Assembly (NCBI RefSeq): GCF_009192775.1
Contig: NZ_VTFX01000004.1
Location: 124,001 to 188,000 of the forward strand
Direction: 5' to 3'
Length of the DNA: 64,000 nucleotides
Source of the DNA: Arthrobacter yangruifuii
GTDB taxonomy: Bacteria; Actinomycetota; Actinomycetes; Actinomycetales; Micrococcaceae
The translations under genes and the position numbers were made by a program. This document shows, in pieces, positions 50,739 to 60,152 of the stretch (positions are counted from its first letter, which is position 1; each line of letters begins with the position of its first letter). Below the pieces are notes generated by a model. The model saw nothing but the letters and a program-made list of their open reading frames with translations, was not told where the DNA came from and ran no database searches.

Positions 50739-51602
50739 ATGCATTCATCGCTTATCCCGCTTCCGCCGCGCCAGGTCGGGATCGCCGACGCGGCACAGTT
50801 CGCCGGCACCACTCCGGAAGCGATCCGCCGTTACCACGGGATCGGCCTGCTGCCCGAGCCCGAACAGGGCAGCGAAGGCCACCGCCAATACGGCTATGAC
50901 GACATGATCCGGCTGCTGTGGATCCGCAAGATGGTCGACGCCGGGATGGGGATGGACGACATCCGTGAAGTCTTTGCCGACCCCGCTCCTGTCGGCGCCG
51001 ACAGCGGCCGCGGTGCCGCCGTCGGCGTGAAGCGCATGCGCACCTTGGAGGGCCGGATGGGCCTGCTCTCCGACGTCGTCACCGGCCGCCTCAAGGAGCT
51101 GCCGGAGGGCTGGCTGCGCCAGACGGACCTGGACAACCTGCTGGTCATGGAGCAGATCTTCGGGCCGCTCGGTGCGGCCGTCAACGCCGGCCGTTACGCC
51201 GCCATGGCCGCCCACCCGGGTCTGCGGGAGGAATCCGACCGTGTGGAGGCCGCCGAGGAGGCACTCGACGACACGGTCGCCGTCGACGACCCCCGGGTGG
51301 CGCGGGCTGCTGCCGAAAGGCACGCCTTCGAAGGGAAGCTGGACGCCGCCATCATCAATTGCGGCCAGGCGCAGAGAGACGATGAGCTTTTCGAGTCTTG
51401 GGATGCTCTGCACTCCGCTGGCGCGGCGAGTGAGAATGCCACCGGCCAGGACGTCAGCAGAGGGGAAAAGCACGTGAGCCTCATCGACGCCGTTGGAATG
51501 ATGCCCTACGACTACTCCCCGGCCCGCCTGCAGTGCCTGAAATTGACCGGAGAGCTCGCCGCCAACGAGCCGCCCGCTGCCCCTGCTGCCGCTGCTAGGT
51601 AG
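50739..51602 (+). CDS. MerR-family transcriptional regulator
   Basis: 287 residues. The HTH is at residues 11-80 (VGIADAAQFAGTTPEAIRRYHGIGLLPEP ... GHRQYGYDDMIRLLWIRKM), followed by AGMGMDDIREVF, the usual dimer-helix start. The rest is helical and Ala/Glu-rich with no recognised ligand domain. The start is the first Met before the HTH. Its end overlaps the convergent gene by eight bases. First backbone-like gene after the array. Confidence 0.85.
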   Translation: MHSSLIPLPPRQVGIADAAQFAGTTPEAIRRYHGIGLLPEPEQGSEGHRQYGYDDMIRLLWIRKMVDAGMGMDDIREVFADPAPVGADSGRGAAVGVKRMRTLEGRMGLLSDVVTGRLKELPEGWLRQTDLDNLLVMEQIFGPLGAAVNAGRYAAMAAHPGLREESDRVEAAEEALDDTVAVDDPRVARAAAERHAFEGKLDAAIINCGQAQRDDELFESWDALHSAGAASENATGQDVSRGEKHVSLIDAVGMMPYDYSPARLQCLKLTGELAANEPPAAPAAAAR

Positions 51603-52092
51603 CAGAAACGGCAGCTACGCCGTCGCCGGATCCATGCTTGAAGAGCGGGCCTGGCATGTCGCTGATACGGGTACCCTGCTCGGTCGTGGCGGCCATGACC
51701 ATCACACCAAACTCGAAGCCTGAATAGCGTGTCCGTTTAAACAGGCCGGCCTTGGGCTCAGCGTGCGCGCCGGGCCCGATAGCCGAGACAAAGACATCGC
51801 TGGCCTCGTCGCCACTGGCAATGAAGGCCACCCGGCGCTCGAAGATCTCAGACTCGAAGCGGGCGCGCAACTCAACGACAAACTCGCCACCGACTTCCAC
51901 ATAGGGATGCATAACACTCCCGTCCCCCAAGGCGAATTCACCTGCGGGCTTCAACGTTCCGTCAGGCTGGCGGACCCATACCGTCGCGCGACCTTCCCGA
52001 ACCTTGCCGTCTTTCGCCCATGCGACATCATCACGCGGATAACATCCCAAGGTCACCTCTGCATTCACAACGTCCACCCTTTCCGAAGCCAT
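51595..52092 (-). CDS. hypothetical protein, 165 residues
   Basis: Soluble beta-rich protein: VWVRQPDGTLKPAGEFALGD, VEVGGEFVVELRARFESEIFERRVAFIA and YSGFEFGVMVMAATTEQ alternate like strands of a sandwich. No known family. The ATG at 52092 has no strong ribosome-binding site. Convergent with the MerR gene. Confidence 0.6.
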   Translation of the reverse strand: MASERVDVVNAEVTLGCYPRDDVAWAKDGKVREGRATVWVRQPDGTLKPAGEFALGDGSVMHPYVEVGGEFVVELRARFESEIFERRVAFIASGDEASDVFVSAIGPGAHAEPKAGLFKRTRYSGFEFGVMVMAATTEQGTRISDMPGPLFKHGSGDGVAAVSAT

Positions 52093-52221
52093 TAGGGCAC
52101 AACGTTACGACGGCATTCGAGGTCCGATCCACATGACGCCCTCAGCCGCGCCGACCCGGTCCTCTCCATGCCGCCATCCTGCCGCAACAGGGCGGTGAGG
52201 GTTGTCCGGCCATGCCCGTGT

Positions 52222-52809
52222 TCAGCGGACCGAGACGGTGTTTGTCCCCTCGGTTTCGATGACGGGATCCCCGGAGGCGTAGGTGACGCTGTTGTTCTGC
52301 CCTTCGACCTCGATGTCTCCGGTCTGCTCAACGCCGACGGTGTTGGTGGTGCCGTCGACGTCGATCTCGGGCACATTCCGAAGGTCTGCCTTGTTGTTAC
52401 TTCCCTCGACGTCGAGGCTCTCCGCATCCTCTCCGCTGACAGAGTTGTCATTGCCGCGGAGCTCGATGTCTTCACACTGACCGGTTGTCCGCACGCTGGC
52501 GCCATTAGTCTCGACGTCGATGTCCCCGCCGCCGGAGCAGGTAATGCTAACGCTGGTGTTCGCATCCGTAATCCTGTGCTCCTGACCGCGGCTAAGCGTG
52601 ATCGCAGCACTGGAGGCAGACTGTGCCGCTGACGCGCTTGGATCCGTGGGGGAGGCGGAAGCCGTGCTTTCCGGTGTCCCGACGGTGGTTGACGAAGCGG
52701 TTCCGGTTTCCTCGGGTGCCGGCGCCGGGTCGGCGGTGCACCCGGTGATGAGTGCCAGGCCGGCGACGGCGGTGAGCACGGGCGCGGTGATGCGCAGATT
52801 ACGGTACAT
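52222..52809 (-). CDS. DUF3060-type surface lipoprotein
   Basis: 195 residues. Lipobox LALITGC within a signal peptide (residues 1-25), then a Ser/Thr/Pro/Ala-rich linker, then repeats of short strands such as DIELRGNDNSVSGEDAESLDVEGSNNKADL and VDGTTNTVGVEQTGDIEVEGQNNSVTY, the right-handed beta-helix-like pattern of DUF3060. Lipid-anchored outside the membrane; role unknown. Confidence 0.88.
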   Translation of the reverse strand: MYRNLRITAPVLTAVAGLALITGCTADPAPAPEETGTASSTTVGTPESTASASPTDPSASAAQSASSAAITLSRGQEHRITDANTSVSITCSGGGDIDVETNGASVRTTGQCEDIELRGNDNSVSGEDAESLDVEGSNNKADLRNVPEIDVDGTTNTVGVEQTGDIEVEGQNNSVTYASGDPVIETEGTNTVSVR

Positions 52810-53007
52810 GCGGGTTCTCCTCAGCTAGGCGGGCTGGTGTGGTGTGGCCTGCCCCAGGGAAGTTCGAGCAATTCCTCGCTTGGGGCTCTTCCGCTTGCCT
52901 GTTTATTGTCCGGCATCCCGGGCCGGACAATAGGAAGAAGGATTATGTCTTGCAGGTAGTTTCACCCAAGTATTGCGCAGGGGCGGCAAACGGTTTCCAA
53001 TAGCCCA

Positions 53008-54345
53008 ATGACGGAAGAGACCGGCACCACCACAGAAAAAACATCACCCGGACTGAAGCGTGCCGTTGGTGTGCCGCTGCTGTTCGCGTTTATCGTGGGC
53101 GACACCCTCGGTGCCGGCATCTACACCCTCGTGGGGACCATGGCCTCCGACGTCGGCGGTGCGATCTGGCTACCCCTGCTGATCGCCCTGGTGGTCGCGC
53201 TGCTCACTGCCGCAACCTACGCGGAACTGATCACCAAGTACCCGCACGCCGGCGGAGCCGCACGCTATGCCGACCGGGCCTTTGGCATCCCCTACGTGTC
53301 ATTCCTCGTCGGATTCCTGATGATGGCTTCTGGAATCACCACGGCCGCTGCCCTGGCGAACGCCTTCGCGGGCGACTACCTCACGGCGCTCATCGACGTA
53401 CCGGCCGCCCCCGCAGCCGTCGTCTTCATCATCCTGCTGACCCTGATCAACCTTCGCGGCGTCAAAGAGTCCCTCGCCGCGAACCTGATAGCTTCCATCA
53501 TCGAGGTCACCGGCCTCGTCATCGTCATCGTCGTCTGCGCCATCGTCTTCGCCTCCGGCAACGGGGAACCCTCCCGGCTCCTCGAATTCGCACCGGACGT
53601 GCCGCCCCTGCAGGGCGCCTTCGCGGCGTCGATCGTCGCCTTTTTCTCCTTCCTCGGCTTCGAGGCGGCAGCAAACATGGCCGAGGAAGTCCGCAACCCG
53701 TCCAAGGCCTACCCCCGGGCACTGTTCGGCGCCATCTGCACCGCCGGGGTGGTCTATCTCCTGATCGCCCTCGGTGCCGTCATCGTGATGGACCCGACGG
53801 AGCTGGCAGAGTCCACCGGCCCCCTCCTCGCCGTCGTCGCCGCCAGCGGCGTCGGAATCCCGCCGGGACTCTTCAGCATCATCGCGCTGATCGCCATTGC
53901 CAACGGAGCGCTGCTGTTCATGGTCATGGCCAGCCGGGTCGGCTACGGCTTGGCGGAAGCGGACTTACTCCCGCGGGCCTTCAGCCGCGTGCTGCCGGGC
54001 CGCCGCACCCCGTGGGTCTCCATTGTTGTTGTTGCCGGATTGACGATTGTCCTGACCCTCACCGGAAATGTCGCCACCCTGGCGGAAACCACCGTGCTGC
54101 TCCTGCTCCTGGTGTTCCTTTCGGCCAACGTCAGCGTCCTCGTCCTCAAAAAGGACAAAGTGGACCATGACCACTTCTCAGCGCCCCGGTTCATGCCGGT
54201 CCTCGCCATCATCGCCAGCATCGCACTCCTCACCCAGCAATCCGCGGCCATCTGGCTCAGCGCCGCCGTCTACGTTGCGATCGGATCCTTGTTGTTCCTC
54301 GCTGCGCGGGCCGGACGCAAACACGAGGAACGCGCGAACGCGTAG
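53008..54345 (+). CDS. APC-superfamily amino acid permease
   Basis: 445 residues, about twelve helices. FAFIVGDTLGAGIYTLVG is the unwound helix 1 substrate motif, FFSFLGFEAAANMAEEVRNPSKAYPRA the helix 6-7 loop. The order suggests the cationic/neutral amino acid transporter branch. It stands alone between the lipoprotein and the glycosyltransferase genes. Substrate not assigned. Confidence 0.92.
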   Translation: MTEETGTTTEKTSPGLKRAVGVPLLFAFIVGDTLGAGIYTLVGTMASDVGGAIWLPLLIALVVALLTAATYAELITKYPHAGGAARYADRAFGIPYVSFLVGFLMMASGITTAAALANAFAGDYLTALIDVPAAPAAVVFIILLTLINLRGVKESLAANLIASIIEVTGLVIVIVVCAIVFASGNGEPSRLLEFAPDVPPLQGAFAASIVAFFSFLGFEAAANMAEEVRNPSKAYPRALFGAICTAGVVYLLIALGAVIVMDPTELAESTGPLLAVVAASGVGIPPGLFSIIALIAIANGALLFMVMASRVGYGLAEADLLPRAFSRVLPGRRTPWVSIVVVAGLTIVLTLTGNVATLAETTVLLLLLVFLSANVSVLVLKKDKVDHDHFSAPRFMPVLAIIASIALLTQQSAAIWLSAAVYVAIGSLLFLAARAGRKHEERANA

Positions 54346-54405
54346 CTGACCTGCGGCCCCCGCTGCCCGCTGGACCAGCCCGCACAAGCGGAACGACGCC
54401 GGCGG

Positions 54406-55506
54406 TTACAGCAGGGAGCGGTAGATCGCCTCATGGGCGGCGGCCACCCGGCGTCGCTCGGCGGTCCGTTCCTCCCGGCTTAGTCCGGACCAGTGCCGGG
54501 ACGCGTGGACCTGCTTGAGCGCGGCGGCGAGGGACTGGGCGTCGAGCCCGTCCTCGTCATGGATGAACTCGGTGACGGCGGAGCGCTGCTGGGCATAGAA
54601 GCCGCAGGACGGTGCCAGCACGTTTGTGCCCAGGTCCGCGCAGGCCTCCAGCCAGCCGGAATGGGTGCCGAAACGGTACGGCAGCACGGACACGTCCAGG
54701 CTGGAGAGGTAGTCCCACAGCGCCGGCTCGTCGAAGTAGTCGCGCACCTGCAGCTCCAGCCGCCCGGCGGCGGCGGCCTCCGTGAGCCAGCGGTGCAGGT
54801 CCGGACGGAACTTATCCCCTCCCGGTGTGAGGATGTCCGGGTGTCCGTTCACCTGCAGCACGGCGCCGGGCAGCTGCTCCACGGCGTCGAGCAGGTCCGG
54901 CAGGATTGCCCCGTCCATCATGTTCGGGCGCAGGCTCTTCAGGTGCACGCCGACGCGGAACTGCGTCCGGGGCCCGGCAGCGAGCCGCTGCGACTGGCGG
55001 CGTTCCAGCTCATCAAGATCCACCACATGCGGGTGCGGCAGCACCTGCGGGCGGCGGCCCCATCGACGCTCGACGACGTCGGCGGCTCCGGGGGTGAGCG
55101 TGATCAGCGCATCGGCCGCGGAGACCAGCACGTCAAGCTGCGCATCGTGGGCCTGAGGCGTGAGATGGTGCGGATTGCGCAGGTCATGGACCGTGTAGAC
55201 CAGCGGTTTGCCCTGCGCCTTCAACTCCGCGGTGACGGCCCGCAGATCCGCCGGGGAAATAGCATCGAAGCCGAAGTGGATATGCATCAGGTCGAAACCA
55301 TCCGCGTTCTCCCGGATCCAGGCGGGGTCCAGCATGACCGGCGGCCACCACGTCGCTTCCGTGGACTGGCCCGGATTGCGGGGGTCCGGGTCCGGCAGGC
55401 GCACAACGGGGTTCGGCTCCCCCGGGACGGCTCCGGTGTGCCGGATATAGACCTGGCTGTGCGGCACCGATGCCACCCGGATGATCGAACCCGCCGCCGT
55501 GCCCAT
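54406..55506 (-). CDS. glycosyltransferase (GT-B fold)
   Basis: 366 residues from ATG 55506 after GGAGAAGGAG; the longer frame upstream enters the divergent gene. FDLMHIHFGFDAISPADLRAVTAELKAQGKPLVYTVHDL belongs to the acceptor domain, ALITLTPGAADVVERRWGRRPQVLPHPHVVD to the linker, and LPYRFGTHSGWLEACADLGTNVLAP to the nucleotide-sugar site. First of four glycosyltransferase genes (54.4-58.7 kb). The promoter lies in the 90-bp gap with AGTATACT at 55541-55548, which could serve both directions. Confidence 0.85.
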   Translation of the reverse strand: MGTAAGSIIRVASVPHSQVYIRHTGAVPGEPNPVVRLPDPDPRNPGQSTEATWWPPVMLDPAWIRENADGFDLMHIHFGFDAISPADLRAVTAELKAQGKPLVYTVHDLRNPHHLTPQAHDAQLDVLVSAADALITLTPGAADVVERRWGRRPQVLPHPHVVDLDELERRQSQRLAAGPRTQFRVGVHLKSLRPNMMDGAILPDLLDAVEQLPGAVLQVNGHPDILTPGGDKFRPDLHRWLTEAAAAGRLELQVRDYFDEPALWDYLSSLDVSVLPYRFGTHSGWLEACADLGTNVLAPSCGFYAQQRSAVTEFIHDEDGLDAQSLAAALKQVHASRHWSGLSREERTAERRRVAAAHEAIYRSLL

Positions 55507-55596
55507 GCCTGCTCCTTCTCCGCCGCAAATTCCTTTCTTCAGTATACTTAGTTCTTTCCGGCGCCCGGCTGTGGGCGCCTCCGGCGGAAGGTAACA

Positions 55597-56490
55597 ATGC
55601 AGCCCACGGGCTCTGGATTTTCGGTCCTGATCATCAGCTCCGGGCGGGACGCCCACCTCGCGAACACCGTCCGCGGCATCGGACGCTCCACCCACCTGCC
55701 CGCAGAAATCGTGGTCTGCTACCTGAACCAGCCCGACGCCGTTCCCCCGCGGAGCGGAGTACCGCTGCGGGTGGTCCATGTGTCGTCCGGGCCCGGAGAC
55801 CCGCTCCCCCTGGGTGCGGGCAGGAATGCCGCGGCAGCTGCGGCCCGGTCCCGCACGCTGGTTTTCCTCGATGTGGACTGCATCCCGGCCCCGGCAATGT
55901 TCGAGCATCTGCTGGCGGACCTGGACCGCAGCGGCGGCCTGGTGATGGCAGCACCCCGCTACCTGGCAGCCGACGCAGACGTCCAGGCCTGGGTGGCCGA
56001 CGGCGACGAGTCAGTGCTCCTGCATGGTTCCGTTCCTCACCACGCACGCGCTGCCCTGGCGCCTGTGCCGGGAGAGCCGGCACTTAGCTCGCAGGACTAT
56101 GCCCTGTTCTGGTCCCTCGGATTTGCGGTGCACCGGGACACGTTCGCCCGGATCGGCGGCTTTGATGAATCCTTCGCCGGCTACGGCGGAGAGGACACGG
56201 ACTTCGCCTTCACGGCCCGGCGGAAGGCTGTGCCCCTGGCGTTCTCCGCGGCCACAATGTTCCACCAGCACCACGGCGTGCACCGCCCGCCCCTGCAGCA
56301 TCTGGACTCCATTGTGGTCAATGCCGCGGCATTCCGGCGCAAATGGGGCAGCTGGCCGATGACCGGCTGGCTGGAGGCCTTCGCCCGGGACGGCTACGTC
56401 CGGTGGGACCGCGACGGAGACGAGCTGCGCCTGCTGCGCCGCCCCGATCCCGCCGAACTGGCAGCGGTCAGGGTCAACGCGCCTTACTAA
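55597..56490 (+). CDS. family 2 glycosyltransferase (GT-A fold)
   Basis: 297 residues. GFSVLIISSGRDAHLANTVRGI start, LVFLDVDCIPAP with the metal-binding DxD, and FARIGGFDESFAGYGGEDTDFAFTARRKA, the C-terminal ED motif of galactosyltransferase-like GT2 enzymes. Convergent with the next gene, overlapping 17 bases. With its neighbours it probably builds a cell-surface or secondary-metabolite glycan. Confidence 0.9.
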   Translation: MQPTGSGFSVLIISSGRDAHLANTVRGIGRSTHLPAEIVVCYLNQPDAVPPRSGVPLRVVHVSSGPGDPLPLGAGRNAAAAAARSRTLVFLDVDCIPAPAMFEHLLADLDRSGGLVMAAPRYLAADADVQAWVADGDESVLLHGSVPHHARAALAPVPGEPALSSQDYALFWSLGFAVHRDTFARIGGFDESFAGYGGEDTDFAFTARRKAVPLAFSAATMFHQHHGVHRPPLQHLDSIVVNAAAFRRKWGSWPMTGWLEAFARDGYVRWDRDGDELRLLRRPDPAELAAVRVNAPY

Positions 56491-57523
56491 CGGCTGCGAG
56501 GAACCGTTCCCGGTAATCCTCCTCGGACACCAGCAGTGTGCGGGCCAGCAGCTCCGGGTCCGCTCCGCGCAGATCCTCCAGCAGACCCGCCCAGTCCGAC
56601 ACTGAAGCGAAGTCCGCCGCGGCGGCTGCCCCGGCCGCGGCCAGCGACGAAGCAAAGACCGCCTGCTCGCGGAACGGCCGGGGTTCGGGGATCAGCAGTG
56701 CCGGACGCCGGGCAGCGGCCGCAGCGGCAACCGCATTGTGTCCGGCGGAGGTGATGACCACGTCTGCGGCGGCCAGCCGGGGTCCCGGGTCCGCCACCAC
56801 GCCGGGCAGGGACACGTTCACAGGGACCTCCCCCGGCGCGCCGGCGGCGTGGCCCAGGACCTCCCATTGCCATCCCGGGGTCTGCCGGGCCGCGGCGAAC
56901 ACATCCTCGAGGGGTACGCCGCTGCCGCCTAATGAGGTCTGCACCGCAACGGTCCGGGGCTGCACCGGAATGAGCCCGGGCCGCGGCGCCGTGTGCGGGG
57001 CGAGCATGCCCACGTAGGTGCTCTTGGCGCCGTAGGCCTGCAGGTGCGCCGGGTCCTCGACGGCTTCCGGGAAGTAGGCGACCAGCCCGTGCACGGATTC
57101 GTACGCCAGCCGGTGGGCCTGGTCTGTCCGTTCCCCGTGCATCCGCCGGTGAATCACCGGGTAGCCGGCCAGCCGAGCAAAAACCGCCACCTCCACGGAC
57201 ACGTCCACCACCACTACGTCCGGGGCAAATTCCTCCCACAGCCGGTGCAGCCGGGCGAACCTGGCCTGCAGTTCGGGGCCGGCCGGTGCGTAGTGCAGGA
57301 ACTGCCCCGGTCCGGACGCAAAGGGACCCTCGGGGGCGACGTCGGGAGGCAACGGAGCGAACCGCGCGCCGCCGGGCAGCCGGGGCGCTCCTCCGGCGGG
57401 GGCGGTGCCGGTCACCAGCAGCTCCACGCAGTTGAGCCGGGCCAGGTTCGCGGCATGCCGCAGGTGCCCGGTGCCGTGGTGATGGGCGTAGTAGGCGACA
57501 CGGGGAAGGCGCAGGGAAGGCAA
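56474..57523 (-). CDS. GT28/MurG-like glycosyltransferase
   Basis: 349 residues. VAYYAHHHGTGHLRHAANLARL is the N-terminal Gly-rich loop, VVVDVSVEVAVFARLAGYPVIHRRMHGERTDQ resembles the GT28 acceptor domain, and LAAADVVITSAGHNAVAAAAAARRPALLIPEPRPFREQ is the UDP-sugar binding site. 12 bp after the next upstream gene on the same strand, so cotranscribed with it. Confidence 0.88.
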   Translation of the reverse strand: MPSLRLPRVAYYAHHHGTGHLRHAANLARLNCVELLVTGTAPAGGAPRLPGGARFAPLPPDVAPEGPFASGPGQFLHYAPAGPELQARFARLHRLWEEFAPDVVVVDVSVEVAVFARLAGYPVIHRRMHGERTDQAHRLAYESVHGLVAYFPEAVEDPAHLQAYGAKSTYVGMLAPHTAPRPGLIPVQPRTVAVQTSLGGSGVPLEDVFAAARQTPGWQWEVLGHAAGAPGEVPVNVSLPGVVADPGPRLAAADVVITSAGHNAVAAAAAARRPALLIPEPRPFREQAVFASSLAAAGAAAAADFASVSDWAGLLEDLRGADPELLARTLLVSEEDYRERFLAAVSKAR

Positions 57524-57535
57524 TTACGGCTCCGG

Positions 57536-58677
57536 TTACGGGACGAGGGCTTCGGCGTGCGGGGCGGACGGCACGTCCGGAGTGAGCAGGGACCGGATCT
57601 GGTCTTCGTAGGAGTTCACCATGGCTGCCGCGCTGAAGCGGGCAGCCGATGCCCGCACGCGGTCCCGGTCCAGGCGGCGCGCGGCCGTGACGGCGGCAGC
57701 CAGGGCAGCTGCGCCGAGTCCGTCGGCGAGCCGCCCGCCGTCGTCGTCAATGATTTCCGGCATGGCGCCCAGCGGCAGGGCTGCAACCGGGGTGCCGCAG
57801 GCCATGGCTTCCAGTGCCGTGAGCCCAAAGGGCTCGGACCAGACCGGGGAGGCGATGAAGACCTCGCCGGATCCGAGGAAGGCGGCGAGGTCCCGGTGAT
57901 CGAGGTGGCCGACGTGGCGGACTCCGCTGCCCAGATGCGGCGCCACGGTGCGTTCGAAGTATTTTGCGTCGCTGATGGGCCCTGCGAAATGCAGTTCCAT
58001 GCCTGCCGCCTGCGCCGCGTCGATGGCAATGTGCAGGCCCTTTTCCGGTGTGACCCGCCCGGCCCAGACTGCAGTTCCGGAACGGGATCCCGTACCGGCC
58101 GGCCAGTCCGCCAGGCGGATGCCGTTGTGGATCACGTGCAGGTCCGGCAGGTGCGCAGACCAGCCCGTGGCATTGCGGGCGGACACGCTGACAAACCGGT
58201 GCAGCGGCGGCAGGGGTGCCCGCCCCTCCTCGACGGCGTCCACGATCCACGGCAGCGGCGGGGTGTGCAGGATGGTCAGCATGGGCACATCCGCGAGTTC
58301 GAGATACGGAAGCAGGCTCAGGGAGTTGTTGACCACGACGTCGAACCCGCCCTCCCGGACGGCCGTAACGGCGGAGCCCAGTGCGGTGTCGAGGACCTGC
58401 TGCTGGCGGCTCATCCGCTCCGGGGCAAGGCTGCGGCGGAACTCAAAGGTTTCCGGAAGGACCTCCACCACCCGTGCCCGGGACACGGAGCCGGCTTTGG
58501 CGAAAAGGGTGACATCGTGGCCGCGTGAGGCGAATTCATCCGCCATCAGGGAGGTGTGCATTTCCAGCCCGCCGAGGAACGGGCTGGAAATCGGGTGATG
58601 GAGGTGGGACAGGATGGCGATCCGCAGTGGCTTCCCGCCCGCCGCGTGCCCCTGCGGCAGGGGAAGTCGAGACTCAT
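57536..58677 (-). CDS. family 4 glycosyltransferase with an N-terminal frameshift
   Basis: The open frame from ATG 58561 (341 residues) lacks the first strand of a GT4 enzyme. Just upstream in the same frame LRIAILSHLHHPISSPFLGGLE supplies it, but there is no start codon before a stop. ATG 58677 is one base out of phase; adding one G to the GGGG at 58660-58663 would give MSLDFPLPQGHAAGGKPLRI and a 380-residue protein. The C-terminal donor site (AVWAGRVTPEKGLHIAIDAA ... VWSEPFGLTALEAMACGTPV) is intact. Either a homopolymer error or a real, possibly variable, tract. Confidence 0.82.
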
Positions 58678-58748
58678 ATTAGTAAGTATGCCTTGTATCC
58701 CGGTCCCGGGCCGGGAAGGGCACAGGCTCAGGACAGGTGCCGCTGGGG

Positions 58749-59201
58749 CTACTCAGAGAGGGCAGGTTCCGTGCCGAACGGCACCGGCGGGATGTGGTGG
58801 GACGGCAGTCGGTCACGGTCGTAGCTGATGGTGGTGTAGCCGTGCGGGACGGGTTTGCCGTGCTCATCCAGGTTGACGAACACAATCTTGTCGATGGTCA
58901 GGATGCTGCGGCGGGTGATCATGTTCCGCACCTCGGCCTGCATGGTCAGGGACGTCCGTCCGAACTTGGTTGCCGTGAGCCCCATTTCGATCAGGTCTCC
59001 CTGCACCGCCGAACTGACGAAGTTGATCTCCGACATAAACTTGGTGACTACCCTGCCGTTGCCCATCTGGAGGATGGCGTACACGGTGGCCTCTTCGTCG
59101 ATCCAGCGCAGCAGGCTGCCGCCGAACAGGGTGCCGTTGGCGTTCAGGTCCTCGGGGCGGACCCATTTACGGGTATGGAAATTGATGTTTTCAAGGGGCA
59201 T
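58749..59201 (-). CDS. acyl-CoA thioesterase, hotdog fold (YciA/cytosolic type)
   Basis: 150 residues. VRPEDLNANGTLFGGSLLRWIDEEATVYAI is the classic N-x-x-G-x-x-FGG-x-x-x-x-x-x-D motif of acyl-CoA hydrolases, and FVSSAVQGDLIEMGLTATKFGRTSLTMQAEV the second strand set. It hydrolyses acyl-CoA; chain length unknown. Single gene; the region 59202-59372 has GC-rich inverted sequences but no clear terminator. Confidence 0.92.
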   Translation of the reverse strand: MPLENINFHTRKWVRPEDLNANGTLFGGSLLRWIDEEATVYAILQMGNGRVVTKFMSEINFVSSAVQGDLIEMGLTATKFGRTSLTMQAEVRNMITRRSILTIDKIVFVNLDEHGKPVPHGYTTISYDRDRLPSHHIPPVPFGTEPALSE

Positions 59202-59372
59202 AACTTCAGCTTATCCACAGGTTTGCGGCGGACCGGGCCGATCCGTGGATGCTTTGATCACAGACCCCTGTTAGGTGCCCGACCCCCTGTGACGCCGCAC
59301 GCGGGAAGGTCCCCTGCGGGCCGCCCGCCGCCGGCAGGAGCCGGCCGCGGGGCGTCGCAGATTCAGATTAAT

Positions 59373-60125
59373 TCAGTCCGGGGCCTCATTAAGGACGTCT
59401 CCGATCCGGGTCACGTCGCCGTCGAGCGGCACCTCCACGGCTTCAAACGTACCGCCCTGCAGCAGGTTCCGGATCAGCTCCGCCGATCCGCCCACAAGCG
59501 TGGAGTCGCTATCCACCTCTGACGCCAGGAACCATGCCGCGTCCGCCGGCCATAGCAGGTTGGGGCTTTGGATCGGATCCCAGCCGTTGCGTTCCTGCCA
59601 CCCGAGCTCGCTGAATACCGCCAGCTCCCCGGCAAACAGCAGGTAGTTCCGTGCCGGAAGTTCCAGACGCGGAGCCGGGTCCGCCGGCGCGGCCACCCAG
59701 CCCCATCCGTCCCACAACCCGGCAAGGCAGCGGTCCGGGGTCGACGTATGCAGGGTGAGGAGGGTAACGACGTCGGCCAGTGTCCGGGCGGGCAGCGCAC
59801 CGACCAGGGGATCCTCGTAATGCCATCCCGGCTCGTTCCACACCGGATTGCGGTAGCCGGCCAGGATGGCGGGCCACTGCATCAGCGGGTGCGCCACGGT
59901 CCCCCGCATCTGTGCGAGTTCCTCCCAGCGCAGGGAGCGGGATTCGACCGTGACGGGTCCGTCCTCCTGCCAGTTCAGCAGCTGCGCCCGGATCGGATGG
60001 AAGATCCTCGCATAGGCCGCATATCCCTGCGGGACCGCACCGGAGACGGTCCCCGCCCGAGCAAGCCGCGGGGCAATCCACAACCCCGGCCGAGGGTCGG
60101 CAAGCGGTCCTTCCAGCCTCGTCAT
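59373..60125 (-). CDS. uncharacterised protein, paralog of the product of 26491-27090
   Basis: 250 residues. AGLWDGWG, LELPARNYLLFAG, SPNLLWPADAAWFLASEVDSDSTLVGG and AELIRNLLQGG align in order with the array-borne protein at 26491-27090. This copy has a longer N-terminus (RLEGPLADPRPGLWIAPRLARA ... HPIRAQLLNWQEDG). It looks like the chromosomal form of the family. No domain name recognised. Confidence 0.8.
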   Translation of the reverse strand: MTRLEGPLADPRPGLWIAPRLARAGTVSGAVPQGYAAYARIFHPIRAQLLNWQEDGPVTVESRSLRWEELAQMRGTVAHPLMQWPAILAGYRNPVWNEPGWHYEDPLVGALPARTLADVVTLLTLHTSTPDRCLAGLWDGWGWVAAPADPAPRLELPARNYLLFAGELAVFSELGWQERNGWDPIQSPNLLWPADAAWFLASEVDSDSTLVGGSAELIRNLLQGGTFEAVEVPLDGDVTRIGDVLNEAPD

Positions 60126-60152
60126 CCGGCCAGTATGCCCTAACCGGCCCCG

